Shown: positions 45,006 through 55,849, counted from the stretch's first letter. The stretch: 64,000 nucleotides of DNA from Budorcas taxicolor (GCF_023091745.1 NC_068915.1:33720001-33784000); one strand, 5' to 3'. Notes: a model not told the origin generated them from the sequence alone. A program made the numbers and translations.

Positions 45006-46724
45006 GAGCAACATTAGCATAATAAATAAGTAAATTATAGTGGATACATGCAATGGAATTCTTTGCAGTATTCAGAAGAAACAATTAGAATCCTTAGTAT
45101 TTTAAACACAGGACTGAGTGAAAACAAGAAGCTTGAGTTACAGCTACATAAATTAAGCATTCACAATAGGACATAATGTTTTTATGAAAATGGCCAAGGT
45201 TAATATATCAAAGTCATTTAAAAGTGCATAAAAGGAGAAGCGGGGAGCAGGGAAAATATATAAGAAGAGGGGTAAGGTATGAGGACTGTGTGCTACAAAC
45301 TGAAGAATAGCGTTAGATGATCCCTCTGAACCTGAGGTACCCACAAAAAGAAAAAAATACAGAGAAAAGTATAACTATAAAATTTACTTAACTAAATAAA
45401 TCTACTAATCAGTTAATACATTTTTTATCCCTCCAGGAAGATGGAGTATATAGTTATAATTATTACATTTATTTAAAATAAATAGAAGTATAGAAAAACA
45501 TATTTTCTCAAAGTCACCCAACCAGTAATAAAAGCATAACTAGAACAAAGACCGTGGATCACTTTTAGACTAATGGTATCACCTGTGTACATTTTCTCTC
45601 ATTAGAGTAGTAGATATAAGGGGGAAAATCTTAGGAAATAAAACTGTAGTTTTCCCAAGGGGGATAATATACCATGCAAATAATTCTCCCTTTTCTCTGT
45701 AGATGCAAAAATCACTGAATTATCTTCCAGTTAAAGAAGGAAGGAGAAGGTGAAATATCTAAATTTTCTTCTACTGATTTTCTTTAACTTTTATTTTAAC
45801 TTCACCATGCAGTAGTAATAGATTTCTCATTCTGAAACCAATAAAGAATGTCACTTTGCTTTCCTCACTCTGACCTTCGGTCGATTTTCCATTCGCATAT
45901 TCCATCTCAAGTGCTGTATTTCTCAGTATCAAAGACCAGATGCATGGCAGAGCTGTGCTCCTTAATATATCGTCTGTGTACGATGGTTTTGCATAATAGC
46001 TATATGTTGCTTGGAGATGCACAGTTAATCACAGTAATCCACACTATACACCATAATGATGGATACTTAATGTACCTCTTTCACACATTAGGGTCAGAGT
46101 GGGGAGGGAGTTGTGGGGGAAAGTCACTTCTAAAGGATAAAGAAAAATGTATACAATTTTTCTACAACCAATATGCTATAAAATAATAAATGTCAGTTAA
46201 TTCAGTCTGTCTGGTCCTTTCATTAAGAAGTTTTCAAAGGTTTATATAATACTGAATCCTATAAACCTATTATTTTTTAAACAAAGCCAAACTTAGGAAA
46301 GCTTATATGATACTCTCTTCAATTTTAATCTGTTATATTATGTATTTTTTTACCTCTAGATTTAAAATCTCCTAATGGTTAGTGTCAATTACTGAACAAG
46401 AAACCTCCCTTTTAAAAAATAATTCATGACAGCATCCCTCAAAACCTGCTGTAAAAGCCACAGTTACTTATTATTTAATAATCTGAAGAATCAAATTCTG
46501 CTCTTTTAAGTAAAGTGCTAAACATTACCGGGGAAACAATCTGTGCCAATAACACAAGGATTTTGGTTTTATTAAACTTCATTTGTTTTCAGGCTTTGGC
46601 AGTGCTACATACCTATCACTCCTCCCTAAAAATAAATTTGTGGCATCTTAGCTCCAGCAGAATTTTAAAAAATATGAAACCCATAATATTAGGAGTGCTC
46701 TGAGGCTTATTATTATTATTACAC
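45006..46724. other. Mostly unassigned; CpG-retaining stretch at 45870-46000
   Basis: No gene seen. 45450-45560 ('aaagtcacccaaccagtaat') is a probable antisense MIR. 45870-46000 keeps several CpGs (cttcggtcgattttccattc; tatatcgtctgtgtacgatg), unusual for this window, and lies under a 112-codon plus frame (45848-46186) and an 83-codon minus frame (45771-46022). Neither protein resembles a family I know. Confidence 0.45.
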
Positions 46725-46925
46725 AGAATTTGCACCTTACTGAGGCACTGTCCTAGAAAATTTCATTTATTTCTCAAAAGCATTCCATGAGATAAATAGT
46801 CCTATTTTAACCGTAACTCATAGGAGGAATCCAAGCTCTCAAAGAGATTAAGAAACCTGACTGAGCACAAATAATGAGTAAGTGGGAGTTTGGAATTTGA
46901 ACCCAGTAGTTTAACTTCAGAACTT
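46725..46925 (-). repeat. MIR SINE, antisense
   Basis: 'tattttaaccgtaactcata', 'caaagagattaagaaacctg', 'gtgggagtttggaatttgaa', 'cccagtagtttaacttcag' read as reverse MIR. Confidence 0.75.
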
Positions 46926-48377
46926 GTTTTTTGAATTGCTACAACATGCTGTTGATAAGACCATTGCTACCACAAAATGTGGAGAGATCAAGTTTGATTC
47001 TAAGTATAGAAAGAAGAATAGGAATAAAGATGGTCAGGATGCAGAGAGACACAGATTAGTTTATGCAACTTCCTCTTCTCTATCGTCACAGCTGAAAGTA
47101 TATACTTCAAATGAGTTTTTTTTTTAATGTAACTTAGTTTGGAATATATATATATATATATATATATTTGAATTGAATACATATATTTACAAATCTTTAT
47201 GTTAGTTATAATCCCTATGATCATATCTTTGATGTAGGGAGTGCTGACATGATGCCAACACATATAGTAAATTGTAGGGTATCAGAAAAAAAAAAAATTT
47301 CACAAATTTTAAAGAAAATATAATCAAATCATAGCTTAGTGATTCTGTGTTTATTTCATTTTGTCTCTTCCTTTATTCCCTGATCTAAGCCACAAAGAAA
47401 CAGCCTCAAGCATTTCACTGAGGGTTGTTTCCAAAGGAAAATGAAATTATCATCCACTGCCAGTAACACTCAGGTTTTCTCAGGAACTTTTCTATTTTTT
47501 GTCTAATGGTGGAAGATTAGAGTGGCTTGAAGAACTCTCACATTATCTAAGTAGGATAAGACACAACTTAGTGCACATTTGTAAGATAAAAGTGTTACAC
47601 AAATATACTTATTTACTATCAATTCTGCTAAGTTGTTCCAGAATTTAAATTTTATGTTTTTATTAAAAACTTGATTATAAAAAGCCCATTGTATTTTGAA
47701 AGAATTTTACTGCTAAGATTTTACTTTCAAGAAAACAGTTATGAGCTTCATTTGGATTTACAGTAATTTTTATTGATTTAAAAAATCATTTTGTAAAAAC
47801 AAAATGGAAGGAATGAGGATAGATCAATACTGATACACTTAGTATTTTATTTTAACATTTAAATTTTCACACACTGGACACACTCCTCATACTTTGTTAG
47901 ACTTTGGGGAGAAAATATTTCTAAATATTTCTGCTCATAACACAAAGTAAATAGGTTCATAACTAAATGAAAACTGAATGGAAAGCTCATAAAATTGGGA
48001 AAAAAAAGAACAGAAAAAGACATATTGAGACAACTATTTCAGCTATTTAATAGATATTATATTGCTTTATGCATCATACATAAGTTATAATATAATTGAA
48101 TCTGCTACATTAGCTAAAATATAACTGATTCAATGAACTTCACAGTCTTTACTAAAGTAAATTAAATTTTGATCATTTATTTCATTATGACAACAATCTA
48201 TGCTACAACTTATAAAAGTACAAAGTGGAAAGTTATGGAAGTCACTCAACAACTGCTAGTAAATGTAAATCCCTCCAAACTCTCCTCAGTTCTTATATCC
48301 TTTTAAACGAATGAAACTATATTTTTCATCTTATTCTGACTGCTCCTACCTGTTGGTAAGGTAGTGCTGCCAGTTAG
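46926..48377. other. Unassigned AT-rich sequence with (AT)n
   Basis: No gene seen. An (AT)n tract lies at about 47146-47167 and an A run at 47286-47298. Confidence 0.5.
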
Positions 48378-48442
48378 TGCTGCAAGGAACATTAGGGTGC
48401 ATGTATCTTTTGGAATTATGGTTTTCTCTGGGTACTAAGAGA
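48378..48442 (-). mobile_element. Short antisense L1 fragment
   Basis: 'agtgctgcaaggaacattag', 'ggtgcatgtatcttttggaa', 'ttatggttttctctgggtac' is reverse L1 ORF2 C-terminal sequence. It abuts the sense L1 that follows, but it maps downstream of that L1's start. Confidence 0.6.
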
Positions 48443-48444
48443 TG

Positions 48445-50060
48445 CTGGAAAAGCTGGATAACTACATGCAAAAAAAAAGAAAAAAGAAATCAGAACACTT
48501 CCTAACAAGGAAATCAACCCTGAACATTCATTTGAAGGATTGATGCTGAAGCTGAAGCTCCATTACTTTGGCCACCTGATGTGAAGAGCTGACTCACTGG
48601 AAAAGACCCTGATGCTGGGAAAGTGCAGGCCAAGGGAGAAGGGGGCGGCAAAGAATGAGATGGTTAGATAGCATCACTGACTCAATAGACATGAATTTGA
48701 GCAAATTTTGGGAGATAGTGAAGGACAGGGAAGCCTAGCATACTGCAGTCCATGCAGTTGCGAAGGGCTGGAGCCGACGGAGCAACTAATACCAACAACA
48801 ACTAATACCACAGACAAAAATAAACTCAAAATGGACTGAAGATCTAAAGGCAAGGTCTGACACTATCAAACTGTTAGAGGAATATATGGGCAGAACATTC
48901 TTTGATATATCACAATAAGAACTTTTTGACCCACCTCCTAATGAAAATAAAAACAAAAATTAAAAAATGGGGCCTAATTAATATTAAAAGCTTTTGCACA
49001 GCAAAGGAAACCATAAACAAAAGAATAACCCTCAGAATAGAAGATGATATGTGCAAACAAATTAACTGACAAAGGATTAATCTCCAAGACAGACAAACAG
49101 CTCATGAAGCTCAATATCAAAAAAGAAACAATCCAATCAAAAAATACCTAGAAGACCTAAAAAGACAGTTCTCCAAAGAAGACATACAGACAGCCAATTA
49201 ACACATGTAAAAATGCTCAAACATCACTAATTATAAGATAAATGCAAATCAAATCTACATGGAGATATCACCTCATACCTCAGAATGGCCATCATCAAAA
49301 AATCTATTAACAATAAATGCTGGAGAAGGTGTGGAGAAAAGAGAACCCTCTTGTACTTTTGGTGGGAATGTAAATTGATACAGCCAATATGGAGAACAAT
49401 ATAGAGAGTATTTTAAAAACTAAAAATAGAACTACCCTATGACCCAGCAATCCCACTCCGGGGCATACACTCAGACAAATGCACTCCAATGTTCATTGCA
49501 GCACCATTCACAATAGCCAGGATATGGAAGCAACCTAGATGTCCATGGGCAGATGAATGGACAAAGAAGATGTGATACATGCACACAATGGTATATTACT
49601 TAGTCATAAAGAGGAACAAAGTTGGGTCATTTGTAGAGACATGAACGGACCTAGAGAATGTCATACAAAGTGAATTAATTTAGAAAGAGAAAATCAAATA
49701 TTATATATTAATGTATATATGTGGACTCTTAAAAAATGGTATAGATGACTTATTTACAAAACAGAAATAGAGACACAGATATACAAAACAAATGACACCA
49801 AAAGGGCAAAGAGGGTGTGAAATGAACTGGGATTGACATATATACACTATGGATACTATGTATATAATAGATAACTAATGAGAACCTACTCTGTATCTCA
49901 GGGAACTCTACTCAGTGCTCTGTGGTGAGCTAAGTGGAAAAGAAATCCAAAAAAGAGGGGATACATGTATAGCCGATTCATTTTGCTATGCAGCAGAAAC
50001 TAACATAATATTGTAAAGCAACTATATCTCAATAAAAATTAATCAAAAAATAAAACATTT
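48445..50060 (+). mobile_element. L1 LINE, ORF2 C-terminus to 3' end, interrupted
   Basis: It starts 'gatgctggaaaagctggata' and resumes after a BovB tail at about 48799 ('aataaactcaaaatggactg'). It then runs 'aaagcttttgcacagcaaag', 'ctggagaaggtgtggagaaa', 'gacccagcaatcccactccg', 'tatggaagcaacctagatgt'. The 3' end is 'gtaaagcaactatatctcaa' plus an A-rich tail. No long frame remains. Confidence 0.88.
48504..48798 (+). mobile_element. BovB 3' end inside L1
   Basis: 'aaggaaatcaaccctgaaca', 'gctccattactttggccacc', 'aaagaccctgatgctgggaa', 'gtccatgcagttgcgaaggg', ending 'cggagcaactaataccaaca'. A 5'-truncated BovB of about 295 bp, more diverged than the copy at 43 kb. Confidence 0.9.
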
Positions 50061-50785
50061 TTTAAATGAAAATTTTAAAAAATATTCATGGAAACTCTAA
50101 CTGTGAAATTATATTCAAAATTAGCAGTATAAACGGGTCTATAGAGACATTATCTTCTGAAATCTAGTGCAAAATATCACTTTGCTATTCCTCTAGGTTC
50201 CCTGTAGCTAATATTTAGCTTTTGCCATCAGACATTGAAAAGTGCTCCACTGTAGAAAGATAGTCACACAGGACTACATAGTGAGCTATGCAACACTGCT
50301 AACTTTCAATGCTTCTGAGAATTACTTTAGATCAGTTCTTTTCAAAAAAAAAAAAAAAGATACTGCATTTGTGGTATTGAGAAAAGAAATTAATGGCACC
50401 ACCATTTATTGACAACAAAGCAAATCCTGTGAATAAAATCAAATTATGAAATTTTAAAGCATATTGACATAATTAGGAGGTTTCCTCCTTCTTAGGACTG
50501 TTTCTTAATCACTCAATATACTGACTTGGGCACTTTGACTTACAATTGATTAAAAATGATCACTAGAATTCAGGTAAGTCAGAGAAGAGCATACTAAAAG
50601 CAGAAATGCCAGCTAAAAGACTAATAAGTTCAGAAAGACTACATAATTTTGCTATGATAATGATGTATTCTCATAATGGTGACTCTTGATCACTAAGAAA
50701 GATGAAACAGTAAAGTATCCTACAATTATTGTCTTTTTACTTGTAACTGGAAAATGGCAATGATTACATTTCAAGGTGTTTCATT
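50061..50785. other. Unassigned sequence before the young L1
   Basis: No gene seen. An A run lies at 50345-50359. Confidence 0.5.
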
Positions 50786-50801
50786 TAAAAGGATACTTTC
50801 A

Positions 50802-52337
50802 GTTCTTTGGCCCATTTTTTGATTGGGTCATTTATTTTTCTGGAATTGAGCTGCATAAGTTGCTTGTATATTTTTGAGATTAGTTGTTTGTCAGTTGCTT
50901 CATTTGCTATTATTTTCTCCCATTCAGAAGGCTGTCTTTTCACCTTGCTGATATTTTCCTTTGTTGTGCAGAAGCTTTTAATTTTAATTAGATCCCATTT
51001 GTTTATTTTTGCTTTTATTTCCAGAATTCTGGGGGGTGGATCATAGAGGATCCTGCTGTGATTTATGTCTGAGAGTGTTTTGCCTATGTTCTCCTCTAGG
51101 AGTTTTATAGTTTCTGGTCTTACATTTAGATCTTTAATCCATTTTGAGTTTATTTTTGTGTGTGGTGTTAGAAAGTGATCTAGTTTCATTCTTTTACAAG
51201 TGGTTGACCAGTTTTCCCAGCACCACTTGTTAAAGAGATTGTCTTTACTCCATTGTATATTCTTGCCTCCTTTGTCAAAGATAAGGTGTCCATATGTGTG
51301 TGGATTTATCTCTGGGCTTTCTATTTTGTTCCATTGATCTATATGTCTGTCTTTGTGCCAGTACCATACTGTTTTGATGACTGTGGCTTTGTAGTAGAGC
51401 CTGAAGTCAGGCAAGTTGATTCCTCCAGTTCCATTCTTCTTTCTCAAGATTGCTTTGGCAATTCGAGGTTTTTTGTATTTCCATACAAATCTTGAAATTA
51501 TTTGTTCTAGTTCTGTGAAAAATATGGCTGGTAACTTGATAGGGATTGCATTGAATTTGTAAATTGCTTTGGGTAGTATACTCATTTTCACTATATTGAT
51601 TCTTCCGATCCATGAACATGGTATATTTCTCCATCTATTAGTGTCCTCTTTGATTTCTTTCATCAGCGTTTTATAGTTTTCTGTATATAGGTCTTTAGTT
51701 TCTTTGGGTAGATATATTCCTAAGTATTTTATTCTTTTCGTTGCAATGGTGAATGGAATTGTTTCCTTAATTGCTTTTTCTACTTTCTCATTATTGGTGT
51801 ATAGGAATGCAAGGGATTTCTGTGTGTTGATTTTATATCCTGCAACTTTACTATATTCATTGATGAGCTCTAGTAATTTTCTGGTGGAGTCTTTAGGGTT
51901 TTCTATGTAGAGGATCATGTCATCTGCAAACAGTGAGAGTTTTACTTCTTCTTTTCCAATTTGGATTCCTTTTATTTCTTTTTCTGCTCTGATTGCTGTG
52001 GCCAAAACTTCCAGGACTATGTTGAATAGTAGCGGTGAAAGTGGACACCCTTGTCTTGTTCCTGACTTTAGGGGAAATGCTTTCAATTTTTCACCATTGA
52101 GGATAATGTTTGCTGTGGGTTTGTCATATATAGCTTTTATTATGTTGAGGTATGTTCCTTCTATTCCTGCTTTCTGGAGAGTTTTAATCATAAATGGATG
52201 TTGAATTTTGTCAAAGGCCTTCTCTGCATCTATTGAGATAATCATATGGTTTTTATTTTTCAGTTTGTTAATGTGGTGAATTACATTGATTGATTTGCGG
52301 ATATTGAAGAATCCTTGCATCCCTGGGATAAAGCCCA
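50802..52337 (-). pseudogene. L1 ORF2 fragment: reverse transcriptase to mid-C-terminal part
   Basis: ORF2p is the endonuclease/RT of L1. A single open frame of about 510 codons is kept. It contains GFIPGMQGFFNIRKSIN, IISIDAEKAFDKIQ with the first catalytic aspartate, SGTRQGCPLSPLLFN (RT block with RQGCPLSP), LSLFADDMILY (catalytic FADD, codons at 51919-51930) and KIKYLGIYLP-like RIKYLGIYLP. The thumb/connection follows with YYKATVIKTVWYWHK and ends IKKWAKELK at the TSD. The frame continues open for about 69 codons upstream (to 52542), but those codons are the antisense of the plus-strand L1 piece and are not protein sequence of L1. The endonuclease domain is absent. No intact ORF2 can be made because the C-terminus lies on the other strand. 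Confidence 0.95.
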
Positions 52338-52921
52338 TCTCCAAAGAAGACATACGGATGGCTAACAAACACATGAAAAGATGCTCAACATCACTCATTA
52401 TCAGAGAAATGCAAATCAAAACCACAATGAGGTACCACTTCACACCAGTCAGAATGGCTGCGATCCAAAAATCTGCAAGCAATAAATGCTGGAGAGGGTG
52501 TGGAGAAAAGGGAACCCTCCTACACTGTTGGTGGGAATGCAAACTAGTACAGCCACTATGGAGAACAGTGTGGAGATTCCTTAAAAAATTGCAAATAGAA
52601 CTCCCTTATGACCCAGCAATCCCACTGCTGGGCATACACACCGAGGAAACCAGAATTGAAAGAGACACATGTACCCCAATGTTCATCGCAGCACTGTTTA
52701 TAATAGCCAGGACATGGAAACAACCTAGATGTCCATCAGCAGATGAATGGATAAGAAAGCTGTGGTACATATACACAATGGAGTATTACTCAGCCGTTAA
52801 AAAGAATTCATTTGAATCAGTTCTGATGAGATGGATGAAACTGGAGCCGATTATACAGAGTGAAGTAAGCCAGAAAGAAAAACACCAATACAGTATACTA
52901 ACACATATATACGGAATTTAG
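52338..52921 (+). pseudogene. L1 ORF2 C-terminal fragment with cysteine-rich motif
   Basis: An open frame from SKEDIRMANKHMKRCS to the natural ORF2 stop (THIYGI, tag at 52919-52921). It contains the C-terminal CCHC-like cluster CWRGCGEKGTLLHCWWEC (C-x3-C-x7-H-x4-C), then LLGIHTEETRIERDTCTPMFIAALF, IARTWKQPRCPSADEWIRKLWYIYTMEYYSAVKKN. This is the ordinary L1 C-terminus, undamaged over about 195 codons. The preceding ~18 codons of the frame (from 52286) are antisense RT sequence created by the inversion. Confidence 0.95.
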
Positions 52922-53238
52922 AAAGATGGCAATGACGACCCTGTATGCAAGACAGGAAAAAGACGCAGCTGTCTATAACGGACTTTTGGACTCAGAGGGA
53001 GAGGGAGAGGGTGGGATGATATGGGAGAATGGCATTCTATCATGTATACTATCATGTAAGAATTGAATCGCTAGTCTATGTCTGACGCAGGATACAGCAT
53101 GCTTGGGGCTGGTGCATGGGGATGACCCACAGAGATGTTATGGGGAGGGAGGTGGGAGGGGGGTTCATGTTTGGGAACACATGTAAGAATTAAAGATTTT
53201 AAAATTAGAAAAAATAAAAATAATAATAAAAAAAAAAA
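52922..53238 (+). other. L1 3' UTR with two G-quadruplex-type tracts and A-rich tail
   Basis: It starts directly after the ORF2 stop. GGGAGAGGGAGAGGGTGGG (52997-53015) and a second G-run cluster ending in six Gs (53142-53163) both fit the four-G-run quadruplex pattern. The UTR ends near 'taaagattttaaaattag' (53208), followed by an interrupted A tail with AATAAA words (53209-53238). The same UTR occurs antisense at 62.1-62.4 kb. Confidence 0.85.
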
Positions 53239-53263
53239 TAAAAGGATACTTTCAATTTTTTTT

Positions 53264-53457
53264 AAGTCGCCCAGTCATGTCCAACTCTTTGCAACCCCAT
53301 ATATAGTCCGTGGAATTCTCCAGACAAGAACACTGGAGTGGGTAGCCATTCCCTTCTTCAGGGATCCCTTCTTCAGGGGATCTTCCCAACCCAGGGATTG
53401 AACCCTGGTATCCCTCATTGCAGGCAGATTCTTCACCAGCTGAGGTACCAAGAAGCC
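53264..53457 (-). mobile_element. Bov-tA SINE beside the L1 end
   Basis: Antisense: 'aagtcgcccagtcatgtcca', 'aagaacactggagtgggtag', 'cccagggattgaaccctggt', 'gaggtaccaagaagcc'. It contains a 15-bp internal duplication (cccttcttcagggat at 53351-53365, repeated at 53366-53380). It sits only about 10 bp after the L1 TSD. Confidence 0.92.
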
Positions 53458-53574
53458 TTTATTTTGTAATAAACACATCTTGGCACTTGAACATTTAGAA
53501 TTCAAATATCTTGAAAAGTACTTCATTATTTATTAGATGATAAAGTAGATTAATGATATTCTATGAAAGGTACA

Positions 53575-53835
53575 TGAAAGTGAAAGTGATGGTCATTAAG
53601 TTGTATCTGACTCTTTGAGACCCCATGGACTGCAGCCCGCCAAGTCTCCTCTGTCCATGGAATTCTTCGGAATTCTATGGAATTTCATAGAATTCCATAG
53701 AATTTCATAGAATTCCATAGAATACTGGAGTGGGTTGCCGTTTCCTTCTCCAGGGGGTCTTCCTGACCCAGGGATGAACCCAGGTCTCCTGCACTGTAGG
53801 CAGATTCTTTACCATCTAAACCACCAGGAAAGCCC
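53575..53835 (-). mobile_element. Bov-tA SINE carrying a decamer array
   Basis: Antisense SINE: 'tgaaagtgaaagtgatggtc', 'tgactctttgagaccccatg', 'aatactggagtgggttgccg', 'cccagggatgaacccaggtc', 'accaccaggaaagccc'. In place of the usual short 'gattctccaggcaag' stretch, six 10-bp units starting AATT fill 53661-53720. The last four alternate aatttcatag / aattccatag. ctatggaatt (53675-53684) and aattccatag (53691-53700) form a perfect 10-bp stem. Confidence 0.92.
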
Positions 53836-55569
53836 TGAAATGGGCATAGGAAAGCAATATATTTGCATATATATATACACTTATTTATATGAAAGTCATA
53901 TATAAGATATAAATTAGACTTATCTGTTAAGCTGAATAAAATTACAAATAAAGGCTCATATCCATCAGCCTTTCTATGTGAAATTATACTTATTTGGAAA
54001 ACTTATGTCACCCATGTACATGCATGCTTCTTGAGGATATTATTTATGAACATATTACATTGTTCTCAGAGATTTCCTTTTATTATCAGTTTTGTTCACC
54101 AAAAGCTTTCAATGGAACATGCAACATATAATATCTACACTGTGTAAAATGAAAACTCATGTATCTACCATTATTTGTTAAAATGCTATTTCACACACTT
54201 AATGCTACTCGCCAACCAAATCACATGCTATTCACTGAACTCACCATGCACTTTCTCAAATATATAAAGTTTGAGATCTGGAATGATCCGATAAAATAAT
54301 CCATCATAAAATGGTCAAGTTCAAAGATCACTACCTCTATGATTGTCCTCTATTCCTTCACTCAGAAAATTGTTCAGAAAAAGCCTAAGATCAGAGGGAA
54401 ATTGCTCCTGAGAAATCTTATAGTGTAAATCAAGAAACATCTTCAACCACATCTTTACTATAGGTTTAGTAATGACTTTTTCTTATATAGTGTTCTTTAG
54501 TAAAGGCCACATCATCATCTTAAAGCACAGAACTACATGCAACTGATGATTTATAGTCAGAAGTATCACTCTGACAGGCAGGCTTCCCTATGGCTGTACT
54601 GCAGAGTATCTGGTGCAGATGTTACTCCTCGGAGACCCGAGGTCGTCCTGGAGAAGTCCCGGGAATACTGAGGATTGCCAATTTACCTGTAGCTCACAGA
54701 AAAGTTGTACATTTTTTGATTTTGTAAATTCAGTTTTTCATAAGATTTTATTTGAAGGAAACATTCAGTAGCTAATAGTTTAAGACCACTGGTCCTAAAG
54801 AATGGATGAACTGGCTTTCTACTGAGTTTTGCACAGATTTGGGACAGCTGCAAATCTGACAGTATACTGCAAATCTGGTGTACTTCTAGCCAATAAGACT
54901 GTTAGCAATACACTGGATTTATATTCCTACAGACAGTGGGGTTGTGGTGTTGACAAGCTTATATAAAATTCCAGGCATTATAATGCATGTTAAAAATAAA
55001 AGCCATCCCACTTCCTGTAGAATATAAGCCAAGACAGGCCCATGGGGAAGACTGAAATTATGCTAATTAAATAATGGTACATATCCATTAAAATCCCAGC
55101 CAAACAACACTATTTACAAGCTTAGAAATGGCACTTTACTTTTTCTTACAGAAGTTGTCATCATTAGACATATTACTACATTGCAAGACAAACAAACAAA
55201 CCTGCCAAAAGTATTAGCAATGATATGCCCTACTTAATTACATATTCATGATCATAGTCAGTTGAGTTTTTAGATGAATAAAAAATGATGATTATAATAT
55301 TTTTAGCATTCATTTTTGTCACTGTAGACACTCCTCAACTATTGATTCATCTGATATCCAGGCCCATATGTAAAAGTTATAATTAAAAAGAATATATATT
55401 TTAAAAAACACAAAGTGAATAACTTTTGTTTTTAAATGCTCACATATATTTCTGGCATACTGATAATATGGCATAGTTCTACCTATGTTATGATCAAAAA
55501 TACATAGATTTCCATGGAAAATTCTCTTATATTCTGATGCATAATGCAATGTATATGCTAATATTGAAA
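53836..55569. other. Unassigned AT-rich sequence
   Basis: No gene seen. A small CpG-containing patch at 54629-54663 holds the perfect short hairpin CCTCGG-AGAC-CCGAGG. (CAAA)n-like units lie at about 55190-55200. Confidence 0.5.
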
Positions 55570-55745
55570 TAATGATTACAGTTAACATCTGCTAAGGGCC
55601 CATTATATAGTAAGATAGTATAAAGTGCTTTGTGTGCATTTTCTCATTTGCGTTTAAGGAAAATATTATTTGCTTCTCATTTTACACCTAAGTTCACTGA
55701 GTCAAAGGTTATCAACTTGCCTCAGACCTCAGATGTAATAATTGA
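55570..55745 (-). repeat. MIR SINE, antisense
   Basis: 'cattatatagtaagatagta', 'taaagtgctttgtgtgcatt', 'tctcatttgcgtttaaggaa', 'cattttacacctaagttcac', 'ttatcaacttgcctcagacc' mirror reverse MIR. Confidence 0.75.
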
Positions 55746-55849
55746 GATGGCACATGAAGACGGCACATTAAGTTGGGTCAGTCTAGCCCACATTTAAGCT
55801 TCATTTCAAAGACTTGCAATATTTGGTTGAGAAAGTTTCATTTGATTAG

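Larger units (their letters stand above)
50786..53254. mobile_element. Young L1 with 5' inversion (twin priming) and 16-bp TSD
   Basis: TAAAAGGATACTTTCA occurs exactly at 50786-50801 and 53239-53254 and brackets the insert. The left part (50802-about 52337) is L1 ORF2 on the minus strand from RT to KKWAKEL. The right part (about 52338-53238) is L1 on the plus strand from SKEDIRMANKH to the 3' UTR and A-rich tail. In L1 these two parts are neighbours, with only about 10-12 nt lost between them. That is the signature of twin priming during target-primed reverse transcription. Both frames are open, the TSD is perfect and the tail is nearly intact, so this is the youngest L1 in the window. Confidence 0.95.

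Noticed and set aside
48378..50060. A second twin-primed L1
   Set aside because: The antisense piece maps downstream of the start of the sense piece in L1, whereas twin priming inverts the upstream part.
50785..52542. A 585-codon minus-strand frame as a host gene
   Set aside because: The motifs (RQGCPLSP, FADD, YYKATVIKTVW) are L1 ORF2, a 16-bp TSD brackets the insert, and the first 69 codons are antisense L1.
53661..53720. CRISPR-like or satellite array
   Set aside because: The units are 10 bp with no spacers, and they lie wholly inside a SINE. This is local slippage, and the genome is mammalian.
54629..54644. CCTCGG-AGAC-CCGAGG as a bacterial-type terminator
   Set aside because: The window is mammalian and no U-tract follows the stem.
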